The notes: generated from the letters alone by a model not told the origin. A stretch of 64,000 nucleotides of DNA from Paenibacillus sp. L3-i20 (GCF_022180385.2 NZ_BQME02000001.1:2191678-2255677), one strand, 5' to 3'; positions 8,018 to 16,442 are shown, counted from the first letter of the stretch. Made by a program: numbers and translations.

Positions 8018-8728
8018 TTACTCTGGGAAAAGTAACGCAATCGCATAGCTGGCATCTTCAAGTGCCTTTAATGCGTCACCGATTCGCCAAGCAGAACGGT
8101 TACGAGGACCAACAGGATTCGATATGGCCCGAAGCTCCGTTACAGGGATGCCCTGTTGTTGTGCAGCAATTGCGACGCCATAGCCCTCCATACCTTCGCC
8201 TGCTGCGCCCGGCACAATTCGTGAACGCAGCTCGGCTGTGGAAGCTGAGCCAGTTGCTGAGGAAACTGTGATGATAGGTGCGAATACGCAACTTAGTCCG
8301 TTAAGCTCTAATGCAGATAGGAGCTGCGAGTTCCATTCATCGCTGACAGCTACCCGAGCGGAGCCAAAACCAAGCTCATCAACAGATAGAAATCCGTCCT
8401 GCGTCTCCGCACCAAGATCAGCCGCGACGATAATAGTAGCGAGAACAAGCGACCCGATGCTGGCACGCAGAGGGAATCCGCCGCCAATACCCGCACTAAT
8501 AACAAGCTCATAAGAGGTGTTAGCAAGTGTAATCGCTGTTCGTGCAGCAACGGCAGCAGGCCCTACCCCCGCAGCAATTACATCAATTCGGGAGGCGGGA
8601 GCCTTAGCGACTCCTCTTAATATCGCATCTCGTTCAGCGTCCACTGCTGTCACGATCAGTAGGCGACTGCCCACGGGCTGTATCTTTCCACTATTTAAAT
8701 CATTAGAAGCATATTGCTTGAATGACAT
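8018..8728 (-). CDS. mqnB: futalosine hydrolase MqnB
   Basis: This 236-residue member of the nucleoside phosphorylase superfamily splits futalosine into dehypoxanthine futalosine and hypoxanthine. Recognisable features are LLIVTAVDAERDAI near the start, the ISAGIGGGFP turn, the catalytic-region AGEGMEGYGVAIAA, and the family-specific ELRAISNPVGPRNR followed by AWRI. It lies directly upstream of mqnD, supporting a menaquinone role rather than MTA/SAH nucleosidase. AAAGGGGAT precedes the ATG. mqnA, mqnC and mqnE are not in this window. Confidence 0.92.
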   Translation of the reverse strand: MSFKQYASNDLNSGKIQPVGSRLLIVTAVDAERDAILRGVAKAPASRIDVIAAGVGPAAVAARTAITLANTSYELVISAGIGGGFPLRASIGSLVLATIIVAADLGAETQDGFLSVDELGFGSARVAVSDEWNSQLLSALELNGLSCVFAPIITVSSATGSASTAELRSRIVPGAAGEGMEGYGVAIAAQQQGIPVTELRAISNPVGPRNRSAWRIGDALKALEDASYAIALLFPE

Positions 8729-8799
8729 ATTGCGAATCCCCTTTAATGTGCAGATATATCAAAAACGTATGACGTAGTGACTAGTGTTTAAGTGGATTA

Positions 8800-11091
8800 T
8801 TATTTTTCGTTAGGCAAGCACATAGACTGCACAGGCACAGGAAAACGAATTTCCACGCACGTCCCTTCACCAAGCTTACTATGATAACGCATGCTGCCGT
8901 TGTGAATACCGATAATTTGTTGGCAAATCATGACGCCGAGACCGTTACCGCATTCCTTTCTCGTAAAGAAGGGCTCTCCAATGCGCTTCAAATCCTCGTC
9001 TGAGATGCCTTTGCCTTGATCGATGAAATTAATAATAATTTCCTGGTCATCAAAGCTCTTTAGCTCGATGATTAACTGTCCGCCATCAGGCATTGCTTCG
9101 AGCCCGTTTTTTATTACATTAACAAACACTTGCTTGAGCTGGCTTACTGCGCCCGGAATAGTAGGTATTCTAGTCAATTGTTGTACGATAAGCTCGACGT
9201 TATAAAGCTTCGCTTCTGAATCCATCAGCATAACAATATCTCGGACAAGTTCATTTAACTTCATACAATCATGACGAACAGCTTGCGGCTTAGCAAGAAC
9301 AAGAAATTCGCTAACTATCATATTAATTTGATCCAGCTCAGATAACATAAGCTCTAAATACAATGGCGACAAAGAACCTGTTCGCTGATGATGCTGAACA
9401 AATCCTCTTAGAGTTGTTAATGGGTTTCGTACTTCGTGCGCCACTCCTGCTGCTAGTTGACCGACGACGGATAGTTTCTCTGAACGTCTAATCATTTCTT
9501 CGGATTGTTTCCGAGAAGTTATATTACGGGAGATCGATGCGATAGCGATAATGGCTTCCTGTTCATTTCGAATTGCAGAAATCGTAATGCTGATGTCTAT
9601 GCTTTCGCCTGTTTTTGTATATCGAATCGTCTCATGATCCGTAACGGATCCGCCACCAATAATCAATTTGATAAGATCATCATAAGACTTACGATACTCC
9701 TCTGGAATGATAGGCAGAGGCTGATCAATTACTTCATCTCTTCGCCAGCCATAGATTGTTTCAAAAGCTTTATTGACTTGGATGATATTCCCCTGCAAAT
9801 CAATGACATGGATTGCATCTGAAGTATGATTTACAAAGGATTCTAAATATTGCTTCGTTCGTTGCAATTCACTTGCGGTATGCTTGAGTTGAGACGTATA
9901 TTTATTCAGCTTAGCTCCCATCATGTTGACACGTGTAGCCAACAATCCGAACTCATCGTTATTTTGAATAATGGTAGTAGCGCTTAAATTACCAGTAGCT
10001 ATAGCATTAACTGTTTTTAAAATCTGATTAAGTGATCTCATCATATAACCAGCTATAAAGTAACTGGAAACCATCGTAATGAGAACAAGACCAAGCGAAA
10101 TAAAAGCATGGACGACAAGTTGTCGCTTCAAAGGTTCAAGAATCATCTGCTCATCGAAAGCTACACTAATGACGTAAAGCTTGTCCGCATGAATAGGGAT
10201 GAAACTCCGAAGCATGTGTTTACCGTTCGAAATATGACTGCTAGTTATTATCTCGCCCGTTTTAAGCACTTTTTGGATTAAAACTACGTCTTTTGCAGTG
10301 TTTTTATAATTGTACGTACCAAATGGAATAGCTCTAACATCTAGGTTATGAACAGGTACACCTTTTTTCATCTTAATAATGGGCTTTGTACCGAAATGAA
10401 TGGGATCGATGCCTGTTATTTCTAGAAGTGCAGGCTGCTGACTAATAACTTTTTGAATGACGTCATTTGTACCGTTAATGAGATCATATTGGAAGTTTTT
10501 ATCCGTATTAATAATGGTGTTGATCATGTAATTCGTTGTGCCATCGTAGAAATAACCCCACTTATTAATAAGTGTAGGGTCGGATACTGCGTAATTGATT
10601 GGTCCTGCCCAGAAGTGGGGCAGTGCATGTCCTTGCGGTATGTCAACGCTCTTAAGATCAAATAGCTGCAGAAATGCAGTGTTCCAATAATCCCAAGATT
10701 TAGAGCGCAGATTGATTTCATCCGGGTTAGAAGATTTAACCGAGACAGCTTCTTTATCTCCGAGCTGCCATAGAGTAATCCCATCTAACTCTAATTGAGT
10801 GCTTAGTGAAACTAACTGCTCGTTTGTTACATCCTGAATATCAGGAGGCAATGCACCTTTTGCTGCAATAGCTGCGAGGCGAAGTTTAATGCCAAGCTCC
10901 TGATCCATCGTGTTTCGGGTTTTCTCCAATGTTTCAAGAGTTACAACGATTTGTTTTGCAATTGCCTGCATCTGACCTTCATATGTGGATTCCTGAGTTA
11001 CCTTCGATGACATATAAGAAAATACAATATTCAATAATAATATGATAGCAACAATAATGGAGATGGAAACGGATAGTTTTGCTTTTATGGA
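8800..11091 (-). CDS. membrane sensor histidine kinase (KinA/KinE-like) with CHASE4-like and PAS domains
   Basis: Annotated to include the TTG start at 11094 (product 764 residues). The order is: membrane helix 7-28; a large extracellular sensor region to about 325, with SWDYWNTAFLQL as in CHASE4-type domains; helix about 330-352; HAMP to about 405; PAS about 420-530 (DAIHVIDLQGNIIQVNKAFE); HisKA with phospho-acceptor H553 in AAGVAHEVRNPLTTLRGF; and HATPase with an N box (NVIKNGLEAMP), DQGKGI and GNGLGVMI. The H-box is of the type found in sporulation kinases KinA-KinE, so phosphorelay input to Spo0F is plausible but inferred. No response regulator gene adjoins it. Its GGGAGG ribosome binding site, 7 bases before TTG, is paired inside a strong hairpin (11102-11146), suggesting translational control. 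Confidence 0.85.
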   Translation of the reverse strand, partial: SIKAKLSVSISIIVAIILLLNIVFSYMSSKVTQESTYEGQMQAIAKQIVVTLETLEKTRNTMDQELGIKLRLAAIAAKGALPPDIQDVTNEQLVSLSTQLELDGITLWQLGDKEAVSVKSSNPDEINLRSKSWDYWNTAFLQLFDLKSVDIPQGHALPHFWAGPINYAVSDPTLINKWGYFYDGTTNYMINTIINTDKNFQYDLINGTNDVIQKVISQQPALLEITGIDPIHFGTKPIIKMKKGVPVHNLDVRAIPFGTYNYKNTAKDVVLIQKVLKTGEIITSSHISNGKHMLRSFIPIHADKLYVISVAFDEQMILEPLKRQLVVHAFISLGLVLITMVSSYFIAGYMMRSLNQILKTVNAIATGNLSATTIIQNNDEFGLLATRVNMMGAKLNKYTSQLKHTASELQRTKQYLESFVNHTSDAIHVIDLQGNIIQVNKAFETIYGWRRDEVIDQPLPIIPEEYRKSYDDLIKLIIGGGSVTDHETIRYTKTGESIDISITISAIRNEQEAIIAIASISRNITSRKQSEEMIRRSEKLSVVGQLAAGVAHEVRNPLTTLRGFVQHHQRTGSLSPLYLELMLSELDQINMIVSEFLVLAKPQAVRHDCMKLNELVRDIVMLMDSEAKLYNVELIVQQLTRIPTIPGAVSQLKQVFVNVIKNGLEAMPDGGQLIIELKSFDDQEIIINFIDQGKGISDEDLKRIGEPFFTRKECGNGLGVMICQQIIGIHNGSMRYHSKLGEGTCVEIRFPVPVQSMCLPNEK

Positions 11092-11101
11092 CAAGAAATT
11101 T

Positions 11102-11146
11102 CCTCCCGAAGTCTAAGATGTATGTTAACAATTAGACATCGGGAGG
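11102..11146 (-). promoter_or_regulatory. intercistronic hairpin sequestering the kinase ribosome binding site
   Basis: On the minus strand CCTCCCGA-x-GTCTAA pairs with TTAGAC-x-TCGGGAGG, a 14-bp stem with one A-A mismatch and a 15-base loop. The 3' arm contains GGGAGG, the ribosome binding site for the TTG start at 11094. There is no T run after it, so it is not a standard terminator. The upstream gene stops 12 bases before the hairpin, so ribosomes ending there could open it. Confidence 0.65.
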
Positions 11147-11158
11147 CGGAATTCCTGT

Positions 11159-11656
11159 CTACTCGCGTCGAAACTGTTCGTCTAGTAAATATTGGACGGA
11201 TTCATCATAAGTTTCGAAAGCCATTTCAAGGTCTTTGCCTGCATAAACGTACCAGAGATCATCTTCCAGAAGCAAAGTGAGGCGAGCGTTGCCTGGTCCT
11301 CTCCAAAATTCTGCTCGTGAAGGCTGGTAGTTAGCCTTATCTACAATTGTTGACATATGGGTAGTACTTTCATTAGATGCGCCAGACAATGATGCTATAG
11401 ATCTGGCGATTAATTGGTGAAGCTGTTCTGCTTCAACATCACGAATATTAACCATGCCTTTGGCATCTGCTGATGCCTCATTCAATAGTCCGGCGAATAC
11501 GAAGCCGTTGCCATTCGGGTGCAAGTGATAAACGACTGTTTTTTTCTCATGGACGCTATCTTCATAATGAAAGTTTACGCGGCCAAGCGAAACGTCCTTC
11601 CGCTGGAGTTCAGGAAAGGACGTAATTATTTCAAGCTTTTGTTCAAATGTAAGCAT
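11159..11656 (-). CDS. conserved hypothetical protein, 165 residues
   Basis: This is a soluble protein that I do not recognise. It opens with MLTFEQKLEIITSFPEL and contains YHLHPNGNGFVFAG and an ending LWYVYAGKDLEMAFETYDE, with mixed alpha/beta character and no signal peptide or membrane helix. GAGGAGG lies 13 bases ahead of the ATG. It is followed 65 bp later by the sensor kinase, and the intervening hairpin would couple the two genes, so it may work with that kinase. Confidence 0.75.
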   Translation of the reverse strand: MLTFEQKLEIITSFPELQRKDVSLGRVNFHYEDSVHEKKTVVYHLHPNGNGFVFAGLLNEASADAKGMVNIRDVEAEQLHQLIARSIASLSGASNESTTHMSTIVDKANYQPSRAEFWRGPGNARLTLLLEDDLWYVYAGKDLEMAFETYDESVQYLLDEQFRRE

Positions 11657-11716
11657 ATTGCAGGGTAAGCCTCCTCATTATAGGTAACGATGGATTTGAC
11701 GATTAGTATACTCGTC

Positions 11717-12220
11717 TTAGTCCGTTTTCTTTCTTAATGTTAAAATAGCAGCTCCACCTACGATAAGGAGTATAGCGAAGTACGGCTGCTCCGATAACAC
11801 GTTGTTAAAAAGTGAACCAAACGAAAAGACGATAAAGAATAGTAGAGAAAGTACCGTCAAAATGTTAATGGGTATAAGCAGCCATTTGTTGCGATTGCCG
11901 AACCAATAAAATTCAAGCAGGCCAACTGCTGGTGCAAGGATGAAGCCCGGCCACATGATATGCCAGCTATTGAATAACATAGCAATTTGACACACGATGC
12001 CGACTACTATTAAGATACCGCCTGGAATTAACAGCCCGACTCCTTTTTTTCCAGTCATACCGAAATACAACCAGTGGAAGAATAGACCTAGAGGAAGCAC
12101 GAACATGGATGGCCAAAAGTAAGCAAATATTTTGCCGGGGCCAAAAGTTTCACCTTGATTAAGCAATAACACAATACCGAGCAGCAGCAGGAGAGACCCG
12201 CTAATTGTCTTGATTTTCAT
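11717..12220 (-). CDS. polytopic membrane protein, LiaI/LiaF transmembrane-region-like
   Basis: This protein of about 167 residues consists largely of five hydrophobic segments. The first helical hairpin (SGSLLLLLGIVLLLNQG, then FWPSMFVLPLGLFFH) has the pattern of the short transmembrane repeat of LiaI/LiaF-like membrane proteins (DUF5668 type). It ends with ILTLRKKTD. The ATG at 12220 is preceded by GGAGTG; a GTG at 12232 is an alternative. No function can be given, and envelope-stress sensing would be only a guess from the family. Confidence 0.7.
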   Translation of the reverse strand: MKIKTISGSLLLLLGIVLLLNQGETFGPGKIFAYFWPSMFVLPLGLFFHWLYFGMTGKKGVGLLIPGGILIVVGIVCQIAMLFNSWHIMWPGFILAPAVGLLEFYWFGNRNKWLLIPINILTVLSLLFFIVFSFGSLFNNVLSEQPYFAILLIVGGAAILTLRKKTD

Positions 12221-12459
12221 ACCAATGAACACTCCGTTCCTTTTAAATTATAATGGATCATAATAAACAATCAAAGCATGTCTTTATAACAGGTCATTAA
12301 TAGTATTATAGTTGTAAATAATAAACGAAATTATTTCGCCTACTTATGTTCCAATCAGGGATATAACGGACTAAGTATTTCTGTTAATTGTAACATAGAG
12401 TGTTTGGGATTCGTTGTAAAAAACAGTCTTTTCCACAAAATAATCAGCCGTTATTTATT

Positions 12460-13056
12460 CTAAATACTATCCGTATTGAGCGACCCCTCAATGGAAACTG
12501 TCGCCTTTTGATTACGGTATGATTGATATATCCATAACAACGCGCCTAAAGCAAAGAGGATGATAAGCGGCAGTATCGCTCCGAGCCATTGAAATGGCGC
12601 TGGTGGTGAGATTATAAAGTAGAAGTTGCCTAAGGCGAATACTGATGTAATTGTAAAGGGAGCTACAAGTGCACCACATGATGCATGTCTTCTACGTGCG
12701 ATATCTAGTGTTCGTTCACTTTGGCCTGCTGTTCGTTTGACCAAAAGACGCAGTCTAGGCATACTCAGTCTCCAGATGAGCACCACCGTTAATAGTGCTA
12801 GCGGAGCACGTAAGAGCAGTCGATCCATCCATATGAGGGGGTGTGCGACAGTTGCTAGGATAATGTCGGTTGCAATAGCAATGAGGGGGAGAATAGTTAG
12901 ACTAATGGCCCAAAATTTCATTTTGCGTGCTTTGTGATAAAGTTCCTTCTCTGTACGGCTGTAGATAAGTTTGGATGCTTTATTGCTGGCAATTAGGCTC
13001 ATAATAAGCAGAAGTAGCAAGGCCCCTTGCTCGATTCCAGTAAGTATGCTGTACAT
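12460..13056 (-). CDS. membrane protein of unknown function, 198 residues
   Basis: Four hydrophobic segments are visible (residues about 5-24, 48-70, 75-95 and 130-175, the last probably two helices), with a basic cytoplasmic loop containing RRRH. No family is recognised. TAGGAGGAACG lies upstream of the ATG at 13056, which supports translation. It stands alone, with an intergenic gap of 239 bp downstream. Confidence 0.7.
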   Translation of the reverse strand: MYSILTGIEQGALLLLLIMSLIASNKASKLIYSRTEKELYHKARKMKFWAISLTILPLIAIATDIILATVAHPLIWMDRLLLRAPLALLTVVLIWRLSMPRLRLLVKRTAGQSERTLDIARRRHASCGALVAPFTITSVFALGNFYFIISPPAPFQWLGAILPLIILFALGALLWIYQSYRNQKATVSIEGSLNTDSI

Positions 13057-13259
13057 TACTTTCGTTCCTCCTAGATCAGTATCGAATCAATAATTGAACC
13101 GTTCGTTTATGTATACTAATCGTAGCCTTTGCAGTGTCCGCTTAAAACCTCCGAGAGTCTTATCCTTAACCTAGACTTGAGTCGAGGTATATAAAAATAA
13201 GAATATGCGGGTGATACACCTTGCGGAGAAACTTCCTATGAAACGACATTTTACACCTC

Positions 13260-13287
13260 TTGTTAGTTTCTATGAAAGCGCTACAAT
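13260..13287 (+). promoter_or_regulatory. promoter of acidic microprotein gene
   Basis: TTGTTA (13260-13265) and TACAAT (13282-13287) are 16 bp apart and end 30 bp ahead of the ATG at 13318. A second TACAAT lies nine bases further on. Confidence 0.5.
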
Positions 13288-13317
13288 TAAAATACAATAT
13301 GCTAGGAGGTGAAAAAT

Positions 13318-13467
13318 ATGAGCCAAGAACAAGAAATTGTTCAAGAGAGCGTGGAAGAAGTAGCTGAAGTAGAGGCTGCAGATGTAGTTGAAGCGGAATT
13401 GGAAGAAGCGGCAGCCGCGGTCGAAGCTGAGGAGTCATCCGAAGAAGCAAGTGAAGAAGCGGAATAA
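13318..13467 (+). CDS. 49-residue extremely acidic microprotein
   Basis: AGGAGGTGA sits seven bases before the ATG, the best type of ribosome binding site in the window. The product has 19 Glu and 1 Asp in 49 residues and no Lys, Arg or His; the rest is mainly Ala, Val and Ser. It starts MSQEQEIVQE and ends with SSEEASEEAE. Composition suggests a disordered or helical acidic peptide. I do not recognise the family. A promoter-like sequence lies upstream and hairpins lie downstream. The opposite strand carries an open frame here, which is explained by the repeated GAA/GCA codons. Confidence 0.65.
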   Translation: MSQEQEIVQESVEEVAEVEAADVVEAELEEAAAAVEAEESSEEASEEAE

Positions 13468-13724
13468 TTATTTTAATACTAATTAATAAGACTCTTGCGA
13501 GTTTCTAATCGTTAGTAATGCGTTAGCATACTCGCATGTTAAGAAGTTTTTTTGAAATAGAGTGCAAGAGAGGGACATATTCAGTAAGTAGAGAAACGAT
13601 AGGCCTCGGATGCCGGCGCGTTTCTACTTAGAGGAGATGTCCTTTTGTTATTTGTACAGGAGCCATCTGATTAATAAGGGAGAATATAGTTTAATAGTAC
13701 ATACAGCGCTAGTTTAGAAAGCAG

Positions 13725-13753
13725 TTGACAATGAAATGTCTTTAGTTTAAGAT
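13725..13753 (+). promoter_or_regulatory. candidate sigma-A promoter of yceI-like gene
   Basis: TTGACA (13725-13730) is followed after exactly 17 bp by TAAGAT (13748-13753). A perfect TATAAT (13759-13764) is also present but lacks a well-spaced -35. The repeat at 13770-13799 lies just downstream. Confidence 0.5.
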
Positions 13754-13769
13754 AAATGTATAATATAAA

Positions 13770-13799
13770 AAGTTAGTTAATTAATTTAAGTTAGTTAAT
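13770..13799 (+). repeat. direct repeat, candidate operator of yceI-like gene
   Basis: AAGTTAGTTAAT occurs at 13770-13781 and again at 13788-13799, 18 bp apart, between the promoter and the ribosome binding site. The position fits a repressor operator. No regulator gene adjoins it. Confidence 0.4.
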
Positions 13800-13822
13800 A
13801 AAAATATATGGAGGTTTTTATA

Positions 13823-14356
13823 ATGACAAAAAAACAATGGGCAGTAGACGCATCACACAGTGCAATCGATTTTTCGGTAAGACATATGATGATTTCGAAA
13901 GTAAAGGGAACGTTTCACACATTCGACGCTAAAGTTGAAGCAGATGTTAATGACCTGACTTCGGCGGATATTTCTTTCACTATTAATTTAAACAGTGTTG
14001 ATACTCGTAATGCCGATCGTGATGCACACTTAAGAGGTGTAGATTTCTTCGACGTAGAAAAATTCCCTTCACTTGCTTTTAAAGCTATTTCAATTGTGAA
14101 AACGGGTGAAGGTGAGTATGAAATTGCCGGTGAAGTAAGTCTGCATGGTGTTACTCGTACTGAAACATTCGAAGTGACTTACGAAGGTTCAGGCAAAGAC
14201 CCATGGGGTAACGCAAGAGCAGGCTTCAGTGCAAAGAGTACAATTAAACGCAGTGACTATGGTTTAACGTATAATGCTGCATTGGAAACAGGCGGCGTGC
14301 TCATTGCTGATGATATAAAAATTTCGTTAGAAATTGAAGCTGTTGAGCAAGTGTAA
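13823..14356 (+). CDS. YceI-family lipid-binding protein
   Basis: This 177-residue protein has the YceI lipocalin-like beta-barrel that binds isoprenoid or other hydrophobic molecules. It opens WAVDASHSAIDFSVRHMMISKVKGTF, here read as WAVDASHSAIDF plus SVRHM; other conserved parts are TRNADRDAHLRGVDFFDVEKFP, of which RD.HL...DFFD..KFP is diagnostic, and later LHGVT. There is no signal peptide, so unlike E. coli YceI it would be cytoplasmic, as is common in Gram-positives. The ATG at 13823 follows GGAGG, while a GAG-rich upstream ATG at 13808 overlaps that site. It is a single-gene unit. Confidence 0.92.
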   Translation: MTKKQWAVDASHSAIDFSVRHMMISKVKGTFHTFDAKVEADVNDLTSADISFTINLNSVDTRNADRDAHLRGVDFFDVEKFPSLAFKAISIVKTGEGEYEIAGEVSLHGVTRTETFEVTYEGSGKDPWGNARAGFSAKSTIKRSDYGLTYNAALETGGVLIADDIKISLEIEAVEQV

Positions 14357-14423
14357 TATATATAATGTAAGCAATGGGGTTGTCTCTATTGTGAACTGTA
14401 CTCCTAATTGTTAGTTTGATCTA

Positions 14424-14464
14424 GCAAAAAGGGTACAGCTCATAGCGGAGCGGCTCTTTTTTTT
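14424..14464 (+). terminator. terminator of yceI-like gene
   Basis: AAAAAGGG and CTCTTTTT pair around an inner CTC/GAG stem and are followed by a run of eight T. It lies 70 bp after the stop codon. Confidence 0.6.
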
Positions 14465-14579
14465 GTATCTGTGGAATGAAGCAGCGATTACAGGTTTATA
14501 TATGTAACTAATTTACACATTTTATGTCGAATGGTATGATCTTTTCGATACGATCATGAATAGTTAAGGGAGCATAGAT

Positions 14580-15713
14580 GTGGAAAACTCAAAGGGGATA
14601 CGGATTGCTAAGCTGGTTATTAGCTTAATTGCTATCATTGGATTATTAGTTTATTCGAAAGAATTCTTTTTGGATGAAGTAGATGAAAATTCAGGATCTG
14701 AACAAGTAAACCAACCAGTTAGTGAATCGACGGTATTACCAGTATTAAGCCCTGTGCCTGCAGCTAAAAAAACCTTGGAGGAACTGGTGGCGGCTTACGG
14801 GGACATTCCAATAATTGATGCACATAACCACAATGCAGGCAGCTCAAAATATAATGCAATGCTGGAAGTATGGGATAAACATAGCATTGACCGAGTTGTT
14901 TTATTCGGAGCTGTATCCGAACCCGTTGCTGTCGAAACTGATCAATTGGCATGGAGGGCTTATTTGGAACATCCAGATCGGTTTATTCCTTTTTTCTCTG
15001 GTGTCAATTTGTTGGAGGAGTCGGGAATCGAGACGGTGAGAGCGAATTTGGAGAAGGGTTATTTCGGAATCGGTGAAATTGCAGCCGCATCGATACATTC
15101 TCCATTGCTCGCCAATGTACCGTGGAAGACAAAGCATCCAATGGACGGTGTATTACCGCAAATTTATGAACTATGTGCAGAGTATAAAGCCCCTCTCCTT
15201 CTACATATTGATCCACTGAACGGTGTAGTTATTGATAAGTTGCTTGAGGCAGTAGAGAAGTATCCGGACACTACATTTATTCTTGCACATGCCAACGCAT
15301 ATAACTCTCCAGGTCATGTAGAGTTGTTGCTTGAGGGACGTCCCAATCTTTACGCTGATTTTTTTGCAGGATTTACTGCGTTCAACAAGGATAGCGAATA
15401 CACGCTTGAAGATTATGTACCCGTTATTAAAAAGTACCCGGATCGTTTCTTGCTCAGCACGGATTCAGGCTTTGGGTTAGAGAGTGAGGAAGTTGCAATA
15501 GAGGCGGTATATCAGCTAATCGATGCACTTGATGATCGTGAGCTTGCTAAGCAAGTAGCTTATGACAATTTAGATGCTTTAATCCAGCAGCAGCCAGTAA
15601 CAGCGACGCAACTTGCGGCTATAGATGCGCTGAATCTTAAGGAAGTGGACAGGCCAGATATGAAATCATTATCTAAAGTAGAAGCAGCCAAAATCATATA
15701 TGCAAAACAATAA
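14580..15713 (+). CDS. membrane-anchored amidohydrolase-family (Amidohydro_2) protein
   Basis: This 377-residue protein has an N-terminal helix (about residues 10-25, LVISLIAIIGLLVYS) and a Ser/Pro-rich linker. A TIM-barrel metal-hydrolase domain follows, beginning IIDAHNHNAG, the HxH-type metal site of the amidohydrolase 2 family. LLHIDP, TFILAHAN and LLSTDSGFG mark the other metal ligands (His, His and Asp). The domain is probably outside the membrane. The substrate is unknown; relatives include decarboxylases and lactonases. The start is GTG at 14580 after AAGGGAG. A terminator follows directly. Confidence 0.8.
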   Translation: MENSKGIRIAKLVISLIAIIGLLVYSKEFFLDEVDENSGSEQVNQPVSESTVLPVLSPVPAAKKTLEELVAAYGDIPIIDAHNHNAGSSKYNAMLEVWDKHSIDRVVLFGAVSEPVAVETDQLAWRAYLEHPDRFIPFFSGVNLLEESGIETVRANLEKGYFGIGEIAAASIHSPLLANVPWKTKHPMDGVLPQIYELCAEYKAPLLLHIDPLNGVVIDKLLEAVEKYPDTTFILAHANAYNSPGHVELLLEGRPNLYADFFAGFTAFNKDSEYTLEDYVPVIKKYPDRFLLSTDSGFGLESEEVAIEAVYQLIDALDDRELAKQVAYDNLDALIQQQPVTATQLAAIDALNLKEVDRPDMKSLSKVEAAKIIYAKQ

Positions 15714-15714
15714 A

Positions 15715-15761
15715 AATAGGGGTTGTTATACCAAGAACCAACTTGGCATAACAGCCCTATT
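15715..15761. terminator. bidirectional terminator
   Basis: AATAGGG-GTTGTTATACCAAG pairs with CTTGGCATAACAGCCCTATT around a 6-base loop, between two converging genes. Confidence 0.85.
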
Positions 15762-15763
15762 AG

Positions 15764-16312
15764 TTAGCTTCTTATTCGGCTTGCTAGTTCCAAGAATGAA
15801 TAAGTTACACGCTTAATTCGTTCGACAACTTCGCCGCCAGCCCCCTCGTGATCGGTATGTGATTCAGCGAACCAGTTGCGCTGAGCACCGCCGATTGAAA
15901 CCCATTCTGCCGAATTAATGCCATGAAGGTTGCGGACAATCGACTGAAGTTGTTGTAAGGAGCTTGTTCCAACAGCACCTCCTGCTGAGCTCATCGACAA
16001 TATAGCTTTCCCACGGAAGTGATCCTGACCAAGATGATCAAGTGCATTTTTGAGTACACCCGATATACTGCTATGATACTCTGGTGTAGCTAATACGATA
16101 GCTTCGCTTTGATGCATCAATTGTTGAAATTCAACAATCGTTTCTGTGTTTTCATATTCATCATCTGGCGAATAGAACGGCAGCGGCTTCTGATACAGAT
16201 CAAAAACTTGAGCGCGGTGCCCCTTTTCTGCAACGATTCTCCCAACAAATTCGGATAAACGAGTGCTTGTAGCATCCTTACGATTACTTCCTGCCAAAAT
16301 AACGATGTTCAT
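15764..16312 (-). CDS. NADPH-dependent FMN reductase (azoreductase-like)
   Basis: This 182-residue flavodoxin-like protein is of the NADPH-dependent FMN reductase family. It has the phosphate-binding loop GSNRKDATSTRL (residues 8-19), PLPFYSPDDE, the flavin-binding ATPEYHSSISGVLKNALD (residues about 75-92), and SSAGGAVG. The closest well-known relatives are B. subtilis YhdA-type azoreductases and chromate/FMN reductases, which are cytosolic and typically dimeric or tetrameric. AAAGGGGAAC precedes the ATG. It stands as a single gene between two terminators. Confidence 0.88.
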   Translation of the reverse strand: MNIVILAGSNRKDATSTRLSEFVGRIVAEKGHRAQVFDLYQKPLPFYSPDDEYENTETIVEFQQLMHQSEAIVLATPEYHSSISGVLKNALDHLGQDHFRGKAILSMSSAGGAVGTSSLQQLQSIVRNLHGINSAEWVSIGGAQRNWFAESHTDHEGAGGEVVERIKRVTYSFLELASRIRS

Positions 16313-16414
16313 AGTAATGTTCCCCTTTCTTTTTCAACCGGCTATTGATCTGATGTAATCGTAACATGACTCTAAGAGAGTAGCGTCAGCATATGGATTG
16401 ATCTTTATAAGGAA

Positions 16415-16442
16415 AGAACATTCAACTTTTGGCTGAATGTTC
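16415..16442 (-). terminator. terminator of two-component operon
   Basis: AGAACATTCA and TGAATGTTCT form a 10-bp stem, followed on the minus strand by TTCCTT. It lies about 130 bp downstream of the response regulator gene. Confidence 0.65.

Larger units (their letters stand above)
13468..13822 (+). promoter_or_regulatory. intergenic region with two hairpins and the yceI promoter
   Basis: No gene is seen. A 7-bp stem (TGCGAGT 13496-13502 with ACTCGCA 13530-13536) is followed 12 bases later by a T7 run. A longer nested helix occupies 13572-13643. GGACAT pairs with ATGTCC outside, and TAAGTAGA..AACG pairs with CGTTTCTACTTA inside, and then TTTTG follows. These probably end transcription of the acidic gene. 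The yceI promoter lies from 13725 onward. Confidence 0.5.

Noticed and set aside
13166-13450. Minus-strand frame of 94 codons opposite the acidic microprotein
   Set aside because: Its Leu/Pro-rich sequence is the mirror of repeated Glu/Ala codons on the plus strand. The plus-strand ORF has the ribosome site.
13725-13764. Pairing of TTGACA (13725) with TATAAT (13759) as one promoter
   Set aside because: The spacing is 28 bp, too long. TTGACA pairs better with TAAGAT at 17 bp.
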